A DNA stretch of 64,000 nucleotides from Neonectria sp. B-13 (GCA_002682825.1 NOKP01000023.1:124001-188000), one strand, 5' to 3'; positions 35,266 to 48,652 are shown, counted from the first letter of the stretch. Made by a program: numbers and translations. The notes: a model not told the origin generated them from the sequence alone.

Positions 35266-36982
35266 CGTCAGATGATGTTGGGCGAATCTAGGTGAGTTGG
35301 GCGACGCGATGAGACACTCTAACCGGTACCGATACCTGCTCAATTATGGACGGACTCCGCTTTGTCTAGAAAGTCAGCGCTCGACTGCAAAGAACCTCTG
35401 TCGTCATAAGACACCTTTAAATGGTGAGGTTGGCGGTCGCATGCCCCTGGAGGAAATTAGTTTGGCTACGCGAGAAGCGTGCTTAGTCATCACGTGATAG
35501 TCTGCTTGGATGAGCCGCGCCTCATTCTTCAACCAAAGATGAAGGTGCCTTGATATTGAAACAAAAGTGATTGACAAAAATTGCACTGATTTCATATTAC
35601 TCCGAGTTAATCTCATAGAGGAGCAGCCCAAATAAATCTCAGTTGGGGAGTTGCCCTTCATAAATCGTACTTGCAACCACATGAACCTCAATACTGAACA
35701 AAGTATCCAGAAGATACAATCAAAGTTGGGGGTGTATGTGTACACCACCTGAGCACAGTAATCATGGTCAGCGAGAACAGCAGTCTCAACATATTCTATC
35801 ATTTTAATGTAGCTTCATTTCTCACTTCCTACGAGGTGTTAACGTACATTCGCTGTCAATAACAAAAAAAACATATCCACAAAACCTCTTCCAAAGCAGA
35901 CCAGCTCAATTCCACCACCAATCAGTTTAGCTATACCATGTACGGCCTTATTTTGAAAGAAACTTAATTGCAATTGAACCGTGTAAGCGTGGAGCTACAT
36001 GATTGACGTTGGGGGATGCATTGAGTTCTCGATCTCACCCGAACCTCGGAGCGAACGTTGACTTCACAGTCAGTGATTTGTGAGTGCTCGTCAGTTCCTG
36101 TCACTTAATAATGGATTTCACACCTAACTATTTAGAGCTTGTCTCTTCTAACAAGCTAGGACGCTTCTCTATAAAAGGGCAATGGCAGTTCGGGTCTCCT
36201 ATACGCATATTTAAGATACCGCTGTGTGATACAATGGATAATATACTCCACTGAACAAATACTCACACTTCAAGCTTGGAGTCAAGTCAGATTTTGCCAA
36301 CCGTAAATGAGTTGACGGTGCTGCAATCCTTTCTTGGGCCAATGGAAAGCTGTGAGAGTGTGTAGAAGATGCTGATGGGTTTCAAGTTGGAAAGACTGAG
36401 TCATACCCAAATTATTCTGATCGCCACTTGATTGATCGCAATGCATGGGATCGTAGGAAATACTTATCATTTCTATCATTTTCATGCATCCTCATGACAA
36501 GACTGACATCACAGATCTGTACAAGACCTGACTCCTCGGTCGCATCAAGGGCATTCAGAAGCCGCAGTATTTGTAGATTATCACGCAGTCTCAGTCAACA
36601 TCTTCAGATAGATAGAGGCAACGCGATAAATAACACACAGTAGAACCCACAGCTTCCCAGTACCTTGGTTCGCACGATGCCGCGCCTTGAGTCTGTTTTG
36701 CAAACCGTCCAGGATCCTCGCTCTGACCTCGATATCCAATTCTTGAAAAGGCTATCCTCAACCACAGAAGCTGGATTAAAGAACAACTTAAAGTAAACCA
36801 GTTCAGATCCCGTAGCGAGCTGTCAACTTAGTGTTGCGGGGTATGCGCAGGGATAGATCGACGACGCCTTCCCTTAGCGTGTACCGTCAACGGTTTTACC
36901 TCACGACTACAGCAATGACTCCCTCTTGCTAAAGGTCTTTGCTTAGGAACCCAAACACGGCATTGCGCGCCCTAACCACAAT
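35266..36982. other. divergent intergenic, methyltransferase / HAD hydrolase
   Basis: A 1.7-kb region, clearly more AT-rich than the surrounding genes, containing both promoters. No coding frame with recognisable features is seen; it could include a degenerate element, but I see no terminal repeats. Confidence 0.5.
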
Positions 36983-37747
36983 ATGTATTCGCCTCTTTAT
37001 TCATTGCCGTCAGCCTCCGAGGAGGAAGTGCGTGCCACCCTGCGCATGAAGTCATGGTTCGGCTTCGATCTAGATGACACCCTGCACGAGTTCCGCGCAG
37101 CCAGTCGCGCAGCAACGACTCATTGCCTCGCTCTCATTGCTCAAGAAAGCCCTGGAGTATCACTAGAAGCACTTCAAACTTGTTATCAGGAGGTTCTTAG
37201 GCAAGGGACTTCGGACGCCTTCGTGGATGGGAAAACTTCCCACGACTACCGCCGAGAGCGCTTTTCCGCAACGCTGGATCATTTCGAGCTAAGCCACGGA
37301 CTGCTTGACGGGCTCTTGGCTTCCTACGAGTATATACTTGTTGAAAGCCTTACCCTGAAGCCTGGGGCACTGTCGCTGCTCGCGACCATCAAGTCCTCTG
37401 GCAGGAAGATAGCGGTGATCACGGAAGGCCCGCAGGATGCGCAAGAGCGAGCGTTGAGAGACCTAGGAATCGCCGAGTACGTGGACTTCCTTGCTACGAC
37501 AAACCGGTTGGGCGTTTCAAAGACAACGGGACTCTTCGAAAAGGTGCTGGATCATTTGTCCATCGAAAGTCATGAGATTGCATATGTTGGGGATTCTGTG
37601 GAACGGGATATCGCGCCAGCGACTGCGGAGGGGATATTTGCCATTCACTTACGTGAGAAAGCACCATTTCGGCTTACACTGAATCCTATCATTATCAATT
37701 CTTTGGAGGTGTTGGAGGGTTTGCTGGTGCCTTCTAGCCAAAGTTAA
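36983..37747 (+). CDS. HAD-superfamily hydrolase
   Basis: A 254-aa single-exon protein. All four HAD motifs are visible: motif I DLDDT with nucleophile Asp29 and acid Asp31, motif II Thr147 in VITEG, motif III Lys180 in VSKTTG, and motif IV GDSVERD with Asp204 and Asp209. An alpha-helical cap (about 35-125) lies between motifs I and II, giving the subfamily-I layout of small-molecule phosphatases and dehalogenases. The substrate is unknown. The N-terminal 20 residues before the fold are extra relative to bacterial homologues. Confidence 0.85.
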   Translation: MYSPLYSLPSASEEEVRATLRMKSWFGFDLDDTLHEFRAASRAATTHCLALIAQESPGVSLEALQTCYQEVLRQGTSDAFVDGKTSHDYRRERFSATLDHFELSHGLLDGLLASYEYILVESLTLKPGALSLLATIKSSGRKIAVITEGPQDAQERALRDLGIAEYVDFLATTNRLGVSKTTGLFEKVLDHLSIESHEIAYVGDSVERDIAPATAEGIFAIHLREKAPFRLTLNPIIINSLEVLEGLLVPSSQS

Positions 37748-40700
37748 GAGCCAGGACTATCAATTTACGGCCGTTTACCATGATGTACAAGCCATACTGA
37801 ACTCTCAGCATGCATGGCTCCCAGACTTACTCGGACTCTCCCATTCGATTCGTTGAGTGAATTATCTAACCCCCATTTCATCCTAGCCCGCCAAACGACA
37901 ACTTTTACACCCAATGCCTGTGGGCGTTTGTCCCGGCCGGGCCGTCCCGGCAAGGACACTCCAGATCCCGTATTCAATTCGTTTACCGGCTCAAAAAGAA
38001 ATTTGGGCAGACTACGGATACAGGCTATTGTGTCGACATCCCTGTCCGCTGATAACCATGAACTGGCTGGGAATTGGCCATGGGTGAAAAGCCAGAGAGT
38101 GGTATTGCAGCATGTACTGCTGCATGACACCCTCCATCCAGCGACTGCCCTTGGCTACCGAGGTCGTTGGTCGGCACAAGCGCGCAGGGTTCCTTCAGTG
38201 GTTTTTCCTGCCACCTGGCAGCGATGGATGCTGGGGTTTCGCTCTCGTTCCCGCAGGCATCTACCCTGGCGGCACAGATTTCTTGCGAGTTGTGTCCGTA
38301 AAGTGTGTTGGTCTGAGAATGCCCGTTGCGCAGCTTGCTAAGAATAGCTTTTGTCCCTCGCAGCTCATGTCCGAACCCGAGCACCGACAATGAACCCCAC
38401 GATGCACACAGTCTTACTTTGCCCTGCCACCGGCGTCCGTTCAATCCGCAGGAAGCACAAAGCAGATCGCTGACGTTATCCCGCACCGCACCGAGACAGA
38501 GCGAAAGGGTGGGGAATGATGCTGCTCAGTTGGGCAGCGCATGCGAGCAGAAGTGGGTTACATTGCAAAACACCCTCACTCAACTCAATCCAATACGACC
38601 CGACGTCTAGCCTGCACGGTCAGCGGAAGGATGCGAGATGGCCCCGGGGCCGCGGGGGCGTGGAAATATTGGCCAAAGTATCTCCCAAAAATAATTGCTG
38701 CGGCCCCGAGGTTGGTGAACTGCCACCCCCGCGGGCACTGTGACGGTTCTCTCGATGCGATCCGTTCGCGATGCTCCGCTGAACTCGATATCATGCAAGG
38801 CGCTTCTCGGCACTTGCACTTTGGCCGTGCAAATGTACCCGCCACGCTGCACAGTGGCCTCCGTTCTCACGAGTCAATTACGGCCACCGGCATGCACAAT
38901 GAATCGCGTGCTCATTGGCGTCGTCGCGGCCCCCAAAACCCCAAAAACGCCCATGTCTCATTGCACCCTGCGGCCATCGCCGCACTTTCGTTCCCGGCCG
39001 TTTTAAGCGCCCAACCAACCCAACCCAGAGGGGCGTGTTGGGGGCCCATTCCTGCACCGCCAGACAGTGTGCTATCACACCGTCGAAAGGTGGGAATAAG
39101 GGCCTGGATCACCCATTTGCGATGAAGAGAGGCAGCACCTGACTGTGTTCTGGGAAACACGACATGCCGGCGTCTTGGTGGTACCACCCAAGTAGTAGGC
39201 CAGCGCTCTCATCACATGTGCGCAGGGCATGCCACAGGGACATGGAAACATGGGACGGGCCGACCATGGAAAGGGAGAACGAACGGTCTGCTCTGACCAC
39301 TTCTGCGAACGTGTACGGAGTACCAAACTTCCAACTTTCCTCGCCAACTGAGGCAAGGGGGTGGTCCTCGTAAACGATCAATCAACTCGCGCCCCTGGCA
39401 TGCCATCGGCCTTCTCCCTGCGTTGCGGATACCGCGCTGTTCGCATTGCCGTGTTCACCTTGCTTCACCGAGATAGCGCCCGTCCGTCCTACAGTTCCGT
39501 ACTCCGTACTACTGCCGACTCTGGTTCTAGGCCTGCGGGTGATGCCGCCCCCAAATCCCCAGCCCCCCTCACGCACGTGGGGAATGTCGAGAAGCACTTC
39601 TTCTCTCAGCTTCAGCCCTTCGCATCCCGTGCTCTGGTGATTGGCGTCGTAGCCGCTTACTCGAGGCACCCTCCAGGGTTATCAACCTTTGTGATCAGAA
39701 ACCACAGCCCGTACTGTGTGTTTGTGTGCCTGTTCCCAACCACCCTTACGAAACACCGCACAGCACTTACACCAACGAAGCCTCCTGCCACCACAAAGCG
39801 GATGGGGGGCTGGAATGAGAAACACCGCAACAAACCGAAAAGAAAAGAAAAAGGTTCAGCCCCGCCTGTGCTACCCTTTTCGTGCGTTCATACATGATGC
39901 GTGCCACCGCAATAGCTTGCTGCTATGTACTATGTAGATAGAGCGAGACAATCGCCAGCGCCAGCGCCGGCGCCCCGCGGAGCTGCGAGGCGACCGAAGC
40001 AAACCTTGGGCTGGCAGCTAATCAGTTGGCAGCGTTCCGGTGTCTCGGCTCCTGTGCGCAACAGACAAACAAACGGCCAGTGCGCGTGAACAGGGCTTGT
40101 TTTGTTGAACAGATATCCGGTTCGGAAGCACGTCCAAGGAGATTCTAGGCAAGGGAGGAGAGTTCTCAGCACGGCTTGTGGCTGATTTTCAAACGCCGGT
40201 CAAAGTCTCGGTCGGTTGTTGCACCCATCCGTGAGGATCAATCAGATCCTTGCTCAGCAGCTTAAATCATCCTGCCAGATTCTTGACTGCAGTATTTACA
40301 GTGCAATACTCTCTTTGTAATTATCACTCCATATGCATGGAAACGATATATATGAATGAACGAGGACGGTCCAGCAAGAAGGCAGCTGACAAATTATAAC
40401 ATGGGAAACTTGTGCATTCTCATCCCAACCCAACTCCACATTTCCCGTCGACTCGTCAAGAAATGAAACACTGTACCCTGACGATCTCTCAGCTAAACGA
40501 TGATCACTATTCACTAACCTGCTGGCGTGCACCCCTCTTTCAGCATTTTACCTGCCAATATCAAAAGATCCTAGTGCTTCCCCGCCCGACCAAACGTCAT
40601 CGGATCCTCTAGGCTTCGTCCGCGATTAATTACGGGGTTGCGGACTGTAGAACATCGACGTCTACACAGACCACCAAACGAGGACCCCCTTGTCGTCAAT

Positions 40701-41837
40701 CTTCGTAGCACAGAATCTGTTGAAAATTTTAAACACACGTTCCATGTCCATTAATCTTGCATCATTGCTTCCAGTAGCCTGTCCGCCCGAGCGGTCAAAC
40801 AAGAACGGCCCCTGGCTCCTCTGTCATGCATGACGCATCTCTCCAGGGGAGCCCAACAATGACCTCATCCTTACAGGCATTCGTCCTCTAGGCCACGTTC
40901 ACGGCATGCCTCAACCAGATCCGCCCACCTCAAACTGCCCAATACCAACCCTTCCTCTGCACGGAGCGACTTCAACGAGAACGAGAGGGGCGTGGTTCGG
41001 TGTCTAGGCCAGGGTCATCAATTGACGAATCAAGGGACATCCAGACACTCATCCAAGCATTCAAGAAGGCTTCACTTTACTACTACTACACAAGTCACAG
41101 GCCTAAGGGGCAACACAGTTTTCTAGGTTCTAAAAATTCAATTCAAAAGCAACAACCTCTTCGACATGGTATAGCTAACGGCCTCAAAAGGAACCCTAAC
41201 TCCTCCTCATGCTCAAGTGCACGTTCCAACATTCCAAGCCAAGCGTGAGGTTCCAAGTGTAAATAAAAAGACAAGTCCTCCAATAATCCATATTACCGTG
41301 TAGTAATTTCGCGTTCCACCGATCTAAGTGCCAATCACTTTTAGTATCCCAGGCGCTGTGCCGAAAAATCAAAGACCAAACCAAAAAGAGAAATAAAAAA
41401 ATAAAAGTCACGATATCCTTCCATCCATCATCCACTGAGTTCATCGTCGTCCGTCGTTGCTTCACCTTCCAACCGCTCGCGACCTTCCAAACGGAAAAAC
41501 AGTGTGGGTATCTTAAGATAGGAAAAAGCCCTTGGTCGATGCCCCCTCCTCCGCGCGCGCGTGTGCATTGCTGGTGGTACAGGTCGTCCCTTGATTCTTT
41601 GTCGTGGGACAAACGAATCCGCTCTCTAGGGACGAATAACGTTAAAGATAAGGAAATCCATGTGGCGTATAATCCAAACGGAGATCCGGAAAAAATGAGG
41701 TAGTGTACAGTCTTTGCGGGCCTTTCCAATCCATGGGGGGTTTGGTTCTTCTGTTGGCCGAGATAAAGGGTCCTCGGGTATGTAGAGAACAAGAAAAGGA
41801 AAGTAAACGGGTCCAGGTATATCCATGGGCAGTCCGT
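37748..41837. other. gene-free 4.1-kb convergent interval
   Basis: Both flanking genes point into this region, so only 3' UTRs are expected, yet it is 4.1 kb long. Open frames are short and overlap on opposite strands. No domain, tRNA or rRNA is recognised. A non-coding RNA or an unrecognised small gene is possible. Confidence 0.5.
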
Positions 41838-43109
41838 TTATTTGGTGGGGTTCCGGAGGATCTCCTCACAGTTGGCGTCGAACCGGAGATTGAAGAGCCG
41901 GACGTTTTGCATAAACTTCTCCGTCTTGGCCAGCTCTCTGTCCCGACCAAAGAGGGTCTCGACAAATTCGACACCGGCGTTCTTGCCGAGTCCGGACTGC
42001 TTCCTCTTAGCAGCCTTGAGCATGGGTGCCTCGCAAGACTTGAGAAGGGTCCTGAGCTTCTCGGTAAGGCGCTCGCCGCCCTCGATAAACTCCTCGACGA
42101 GGTCACGGTTCTCTGCGCTGCGCACCCGGCCAACGATCTCGTCAGCTCGCTTCACCTTGCCAGCCAGTTGGATGAGAAGGAGCCAAAGCTCGCCGGCCAT
42201 GTCAGAGATGGGAGTGGCCGGGCCCTGGTAGTAAACGGTCCAATCGTATATCCACTTGCCAAGGCTGTTGGCATCGAACACACTACCTAGAAGCAGAATG
42301 GGCTCCTCGGTGGGGTCCCAGTTCTTTAGTGAGTAGCCAGCAGGAATCCGGTACTTCCGAGCATCGGCATCGGTGGCCTTGGGTGAGGGAGGGGGTGGCT
42401 TGGCCCGTTGGGTGCTGACGGGTCGGACGGTTTGAGGCCGAGGAGGAGGGACGGCGGTAGAGGAGCGTCGGTTGTGTGAGAAGCTGGTGGGAGGGCGAGG
42501 GTGAGGTGGGTGAGGCGATTGGTGCACAGGCTGCTGCTCTCGGGCGTAGAACTCATCATAGAAGGCGGCGGTCTGGGCACCCTGCAGGTAGGCGTCGAAA
42601 TTAGTGAACCATCCCCCATCAAAGTCTCGAGAGTAAAGCGAGCATCTGCGCTGGTGGCGGTGGTCCTTGGACCGAGACTGTGCAGGAAGCACATAGATGT
42701 GACCTGGAGCCTCGATGATCTCGTCCTCGTCGGATTCTCCATAAGGGGTTGAAGCCCGGACATAGGTAAACGAGGATCGCCGGTCGCGCTTGGAAAAGCG
42801 CGGAACTGGCCCGGAAGGCCTGTGCGACGAAAAATGTTTGAAACTCACATCTGCCGTGCTATATTGCCCGTTGCTGTTGTAGCGGGGGGAATCCTTAGGA
42901 GGCCGCGGGCTGAAGTCGCCGCTGGTCCCCGTCTGGGAGTAGCTGTTGAAGCGTCCGTGAGCCGCGCGGGTGGCGGGACGACGCGGTGTCGTCTCGGCCC
43001 AGGTGGGCCGGGGCGAGGGGGTGGGAGTTGCAGACGACATCCTCGTGTAGACGCTGTCGTAGTCGTGGATCGGAGTCGATCCTGGAGTTCGTGGTGAAGG
43101 GTAACTCAT
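41838..43109 (-). CDS. conserved Pro/Ser-rich protein of unknown function
   Basis: A 423-aa single-exon protein. The N-terminal 260 residues are disordered, rich in Ser, Pro, Arg and Tyr (PSPRTPGSTPIHDYDS, PPPRPQTVRPVSTQRAK). The C-terminal 160 residues are compact and helix-forming, starting KYRIPAGYSLKNWDPTEEPI and including VFDANSLGKWIYDWTVYY and MAGELWLLLIQLAGKVKRAD. I recall related fungal proteins labelled vegetative cell wall protein gp1, a name that probably reflects only the Pro-rich half; there is no signal peptide or membrane segment here. A 29-nt GTGAGT...CACAG stretch in the N-terminal half is too short for a convincing intron. Its upstream side is the 13.5-kb gene-free region. 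Confidence 0.82.
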   Translation of the reverse strand: MSYPSPRTPGSTPIHDYDSVYTRMSSATPTPSPRPTWAETTPRRPATRAAHGRFNSYSQTGTSGDFSPRPPKDSPRYNSNGQYSTADVSFKHFSSHRPSGPVPRFSKRDRRSSFTYVRASTPYGESDEDEIIEAPGHIYVLPAQSRSKDHRHQRRCSLYSRDFDGGWFTNFDAYLQGAQTAAFYDEFYAREQQPVHQSPHPPHPRPPTSFSHNRRSSTAVPPPRPQTVRPVSTQRAKPPPPSPKATDADARKYRIPAGYSLKNWDPTEEPILLLGSVFDANSLGKWIYDWTVYYQGPATPISDMAGELWLLLIQLAGKVKRADEIVGRVRSAENRDLVEEFIEGGERLTEKLRTLLKSCEAPMLKAAKRKQSGLGKNAGVEFVETLFGRDRELAKTEKFMQNVRLFNLRFDANCEEILRNPTK

Positions 43110-46100
43110 GATCCTGTGCTCTTGCGATGTCCAACTGACATCCGTTGATCAAAGTGAAAACAACCGCTCTCCTCCCTAGCAGTTGGCGGTGGTGAGGTTG
43201 TTGTATGATCAATGGATTTTTGTTTTGTGAATTTTGTGTGGGTTTTTATGTTGGGATCGGGGTCGAATGTTCGTCGACACTGCGGTGAGAAGCTTTGTTC
43301 TACAGTGCGCAGTCAACTTGTTTTCAGGACACTGGGAAAGAGGCGTCCAAGATGAGGTGATCGGTAAAGCCCGTCACCTCGGTATGTAGTCGGAGGGAAA
43401 AGGGTTAGAGAAGTGTCTTGCTGCGGCGAACATGACCGGTTTGTGGTATATCTTTGCTCCTTGGAGGCTGTCGAAGCCAGATCCCGTGGAACGTGGTCGT
43501 TGTGACGAGAAGATGCTGGATGCTTCGTGGAGCCCCAGCTGAAGTGTTCTGTGAAAAGAGTGATGACGTCGGCACGGACGTGCTGGCGAAGCTGGGAGTT
43601 GTTGTTGGTGAAATTTTGTAATTGGCAAGCGCCAAGATGCTGAAAGGAGAGGAGGAGAGGAGGTTGAGGCGGGCGTGTGTATCGCTATATATTATTCCAG
43701 GCCTGGAGATTGTGTGTGTGGGAACGCTTGACTCCCAAGCGGTCTCCAGCCAGGGGTGTGAAGGAGGGTGGGAAAATATGGAAGGATGGGAGGGGCGACC
43801 GCGCCGGTATGCAACAAGGGTTAAAGGGAAGGTGCAGGGGGGGTGCGTACTGCCTAGGCAACCCCTGCTAGCAGGGAGTCGGAGCGGAGGGGGAGAAGTG
43901 TGTTGGGGTGGTACTCGAACCTGCGCCTGCTGTATTTTGGCGCTCTAGGGAACCAGCAGGGTAGGCAGAGGGAACTGAACAGGTAGTGACTCTTCGTCTT
44001 CCCGCCACGAGGTACGTACCCTCACACAGATGACTCGGAGCGTCGCAGGTGTGTGATTAGTGGTGTTTAGTCACTTCCGCAGAAGATTCGGGGGGCGCAG
44101 TTGCACGGTGTGCGCCGCACTGTCCCCGCGTCCACCAAATTGTCCTCGTTTTGCTGCTGGATGACGACAGTGACGCACCTTGTCGCTGCGCTTCGCGGCA
44201 CTGGGGGGCACTGCACTGCAATGCGCTGTGCTGTGCTGAGTGCTTACCTGTGATGCGCTCCGCTGCCAAATGTTTTTTTTCTTGGGTACGTTTTCTTTGG
44301 TTGGCTTTCCAATCCGAGTCCCTCCAGCCGCGAGCGACCCAATCCTCCCGTTGGGCCCGACTCTGGTCGCTTCCACTGGCTGCTGGCGGTCGCTCGATGA
44401 TTCAGCTTCAGGCGATGAGTCAACCCTTTGATGAGCCTGAGCAAATCCCAGCGCTGATTGATGAGGTCGAGGGAAAAGGGGGGCTTCAATGGCCCGAATT
44501 GTGTGCTCGACGACAGGAGTCCCCCGCCAGAAAAAGGGAAAAAGGGAAAAAGGAGATCCGGGCGCAAAAGTGGCGGACCAAATGGCAGCGCCCAACAGGC
44601 AAATCTTGCTGGCGAGATCAGTGCGATAGCAGGGCTTGCAGGGCAAGGACGCTGCGTGGCGGATCCGACTTCCCCTTCAGCTAAGCATCCATGGACGGGG
44701 GTGCCTGTAGCCCGGGGATGCTCTGCGCTCTGTGCTCTGAACACAAACCCACACGACTCTCGCAACCTCGCACACAATAACAATTTCTTCGTACCAAGTA
44801 CACTCCGTCCTGCCCGCCTTGTTGCTTTTCTCTTTCTCGCTTCGTCTCAGAGTGACAAGAAAATCCAGCCACCAGGCGCAAGGGTGGAGGAACTGCAGAC
44901 GGTGAAGCCTCCGGGATCAGCCAGAGAGAAAATTTCAACTCGTGCTTTGCTTTTTGCAACTTCCCGTTCCCTTCTCGCAGGCAAGGCCTGGCCCTGGAGC
45001 CCTGGTGAGAACTGATCAAAGACGCCTAACAAAAGGCCTGGTAACACCTCTCCGAAAAGGTCACCTTGGAGCGGGTCTAATGCCTCTCGTCCTCAGTGCC
45101 TCTCCACCAAAGTGCCAGTCAAATTTACCGGTGGGGAGTAAGCGAGATGACGGGCCCTGGGATGGATTCCTATCGTCCGCCGTCCCGGATGTCCGCAAAA
45201 CCGTTCCGGTGAAAATTTTTCCTTCTCCTTGGGCTTCTAGCCGCGCGCCGGCGGCAAGACAAGACAGGGGCCACAACGGACTGCTGCAGCGACGAGGCGG
45301 CTCGGTGTGATTCAGAATTTCAGACGGCCCCGGTTGAGCGGTTGGTGCACCCCCTGGCCCTGGCGTACTAGAGTAGTGCCTCCGTCACAACGGGTACGGA
45401 TAAGAAAGGGCCTGGCGGTTGTGGACTCCGTACGAAATACTGGTATTGCAGTTGCAGCCTTGCTCCAGCACCTGGGATGAAGACCGACGCGACGGGTGCA
45501 CGGAGAAATACGAGCTGACGCAACGGGCCAGCCAGGATATCCTGTGAAGCTGGCAACTGAGACTGCAGCCTCTTAATGGAGACCTTGCAAACACGGGCTT
45601 CTTGCCGCAAGTGCGACACGAGGCTAGCGACGATGGCTCTTACACGAAGCCCACAGGCTCAGATTGCGGTCGCTTTCGCTTTGAAGTCGTGTCCTCGAGG
45701 AGAAGAAAAACCAGTAGCCAGCGGGGCTAAAATAGGTGATCGCGAACAAGCGCCGAAACAAGCGATGGAAACACGACGCTTACGCACGCGTTTGGCTGAG
45801 TGCATGTTCTTATAGCCGTCCAGCAAGGCTGTAACAGCAGGCAGTCAGCCTTAAGATCACGCTGGTGGCGACGGTCGACTAAGCGCAGTGTATGCGTTCA
45901 CGACCAAATGATGACGACGTTGCAGAGAAGGCAGCAGATCACGGATGCAGGGAAACGGATGCAGGGAAACGTGGGGAAACGTGGATGGCCTTTATCAGCC
46001 GCCCACATTGGTCTGCCACGCGGAACACCTCTCGATAGCACGCACGCATACATCATCAGCCAGGCTTTCGTGTTTTCGTCGCCTTCCCCATGAAGCGTCA

Positions 46101-48610
46101 ACCTATGCAAGTGTGGCACACTTTGTGATAGGCGCCCATTTTTTATTTATCACACCCACTTTGTCAACCAAAACCAAGTGCACGACGGTCAGAGGAGGGG
46201 TTCATCATCACATGCATGGCGCAACCAGTGTGATTGGAGTCTTGGAGTCTTCTGACGAATATTTTGGGGGGGGATTTATCCGCCGATTGGCCGTTGCGGG
46301 TTTTCCAGGCGGAAGTTGTACGCCGCGTGCGGAGTTGTTGCCCGGCCTTACCGGTTCTAAGCTCTGATCCAGGCTTTTTTGCGGTCCGTCAAGTTTCTCG
46401 GCCAGGATGACAAAGAAGCGAACCGAAGCGAAGAAAAGAAGAACCGAGTAACCTCCATGGTGGAAGGCAACCCTAGTCGAAAACTCCAAACGGATGTCCT
46501 CTCTTCTCAGGCAGCCCCGGCGATGGGTGTAACATGGCGGATAAGGCGATCAATGAGCACCTCGAGACTTGAGGATGACAAATGCGAGGAAGCACAGCAC
46601 CGGGGAGCGGGAAACCCTACCCCTGCATTAGCGACCAAAGTGTCAGAAACTTCATCGTGGGTGAATTATGGAGTTTGGGTTTGGCGCGACGGCGATGCAT
46701 CATCCAATCCTCGTGGATGCGGATGTGCGACGAATGCAGACGGCGAAAGGCAAACCAGATTGGCCTAGACTGACTTCTCCGCACGGCGGGGAAGGGCGAG
46801 AATAAGATGGAGACATCCATCGTGCATCGGGTGCGTATCCTCGGTACTCTGTCCTGTTGGTGCATGTCCAACCCTGCACCGGAGCGGCGGCTCGCGAATG
46901 GGGTCGTTTCCAGCGGGTGTGATGGATGCAAGACGACGGCTTCATCCAGAGGCGGACAAGCGCGCTCCGACCCGTCGCCCGCCGCCCGTCGCCGTCCCGG
47001 GCCTTCAGCCCACCATCCATCCACCGCCATCATCCCCGCCAATTCAAATTCCACATCGTGACTTGGTGGGACGGCACTAGTTCGTCCAAAGAATCTTTCC
47101 CTAGGTCCAGCAGTCCAGCAGTCCAGGCCGTGCATATCCACACACCAAACAATTCCTGACAGTGAGGCTCCATTGCCAAACTTACAAAAAAGGGTCCCAT
47201 ATCGCACACGAAAAAATCACCGTATTTCTTCATGTGGAGCCGAGATTGGCCTCGGCCCTGAACCCTGGCCCTTTTGCCTCTCTATTGGCCACCCCAGACC
47301 TGGAGGACAAGAAGCCAAGCCCCAGGCGACTCAGAGCACGCTTCACCAACTTCTTGAACTGATTGGCCACGGTGCTGGATGCCACGGATGTCATGGATGT
47401 CATGGACTCGCGGATTGGAATGCGAGGCGGTGTCTCGCTGGCTCACCGTCTCGGCCCATCTTGGATTCCCATGCCGTCGCCATCTATCACCTCCCTGCCT
47501 GCCCTCTTTGTCTGGTCTCAGATCTGGTACATCGTTAAAAACATTCTTTCTTGCATCTTTCACCCGTGGCCAGATCTCTGAAGGCACCAGCCAACCCAAC
47601 CAATCCAGTCAACCAACAACGCTAATACCAAACCGAAGAGACATCGCACGGGCTGTTTTACCTTGCTCTCTCATCCGTGCTTCGTACGAATACTCCATCC
47701 ATCTCAACGGGTTCTACTACAAAGCAGCTTATGACGGACGAGTGGCTACCCCATCGAATTCGCCATCATTCCCACGATGCAGAAAACGGGTCTCAAACGT
47801 GCGCCTACAGCTTCACTGCACACTAAGGCCATCATACAGGTTTTGTTGAGTGCTGTCAAGTTGACTCTCTGTTGATCCATGATCCTAGGCCATTCATTAC
47901 CCGGGTCCTAATGGTCATTACCCGCGAATTTCAAATCGACTCTGGGGATGTGCGTACCAAGAGCTGCCTGCGCCCCAGATACAGGGGGGCTAGGATCTCA
48001 CCGACACGACCATGACGATGGGCCATGGATATGCCCTGGATGCCACGGATTCGGACCGGGACTGGGGCTGGAGCAGCTGGAGAAAAATCCTGGAGCCGGA
48101 GATGGAGAGCACGGATACCTGTCAGCCGCACCATCAAGGCTATCTCTCGGAGTTGTCCAGGGGGGCCTTGACGCATCCAGGATGGCCCCGTCTCATGCGT
48201 CAACTCGCGTGCCTGCGTCCCAGAAGACGGTCACTGAGGTTTAGCGGCCCTCCCAGCGGCTCCAGGCCCTAATGCACCGCAATGACAGCGGCCCAGCGAT
48301 CCAGCAGCGGGACTCGACCGGACGCGGGGAGTACTCGAGGACGGCATGCCCAGTGGATGCGCGGGCAACGGACCACCGTCCGGCGAGCCCACAACAAAAC
48401 TCGTGGACCAAGGATCATGGATGGCCAGCCTTGTCCGCAATCTGGGTAATTTTGCTTGGGGTCCGTATATTTTTATTTTAGTTTTAGGAGCCGGAGCCAG
48501 TGACTCTTAGTCCTAGCCAGCCGGCGACCCATGAGGACGGACGGGCTGGCAGATGCGCGCAGGACAGCTTCAGCACCAGCGCCAGTACCGCACCAACGCA
48601 GTACCATCTC

Positions 48611-48652
48611 TCCGTCCATCCATCCATCCATCCATCTATCCATCCATCCATG
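48611..48652. repeat. (CATC)n microsatellite
   Basis: About nine near-perfect TCCA units, one carrying a T (CTAT). Non-coding, within the 13.5-kb gene-free interval. Confidence 0.9.

Noticed and set aside
42847..42875. Possible 29-nt intron in the unknown-function gene
   Set aside because: It has GTGAGT and CACAG ends but is far below the 47-nt minimum of other introns in the window, and the frame is open through it.
44071..44783. Overlapping 180-190 codon frames on both strands
   Set aside because: Both strands open at once, low-complexity Ser/Arg/Pro products, no splice extension and no motif; treated as chance in GC-rich DNA.
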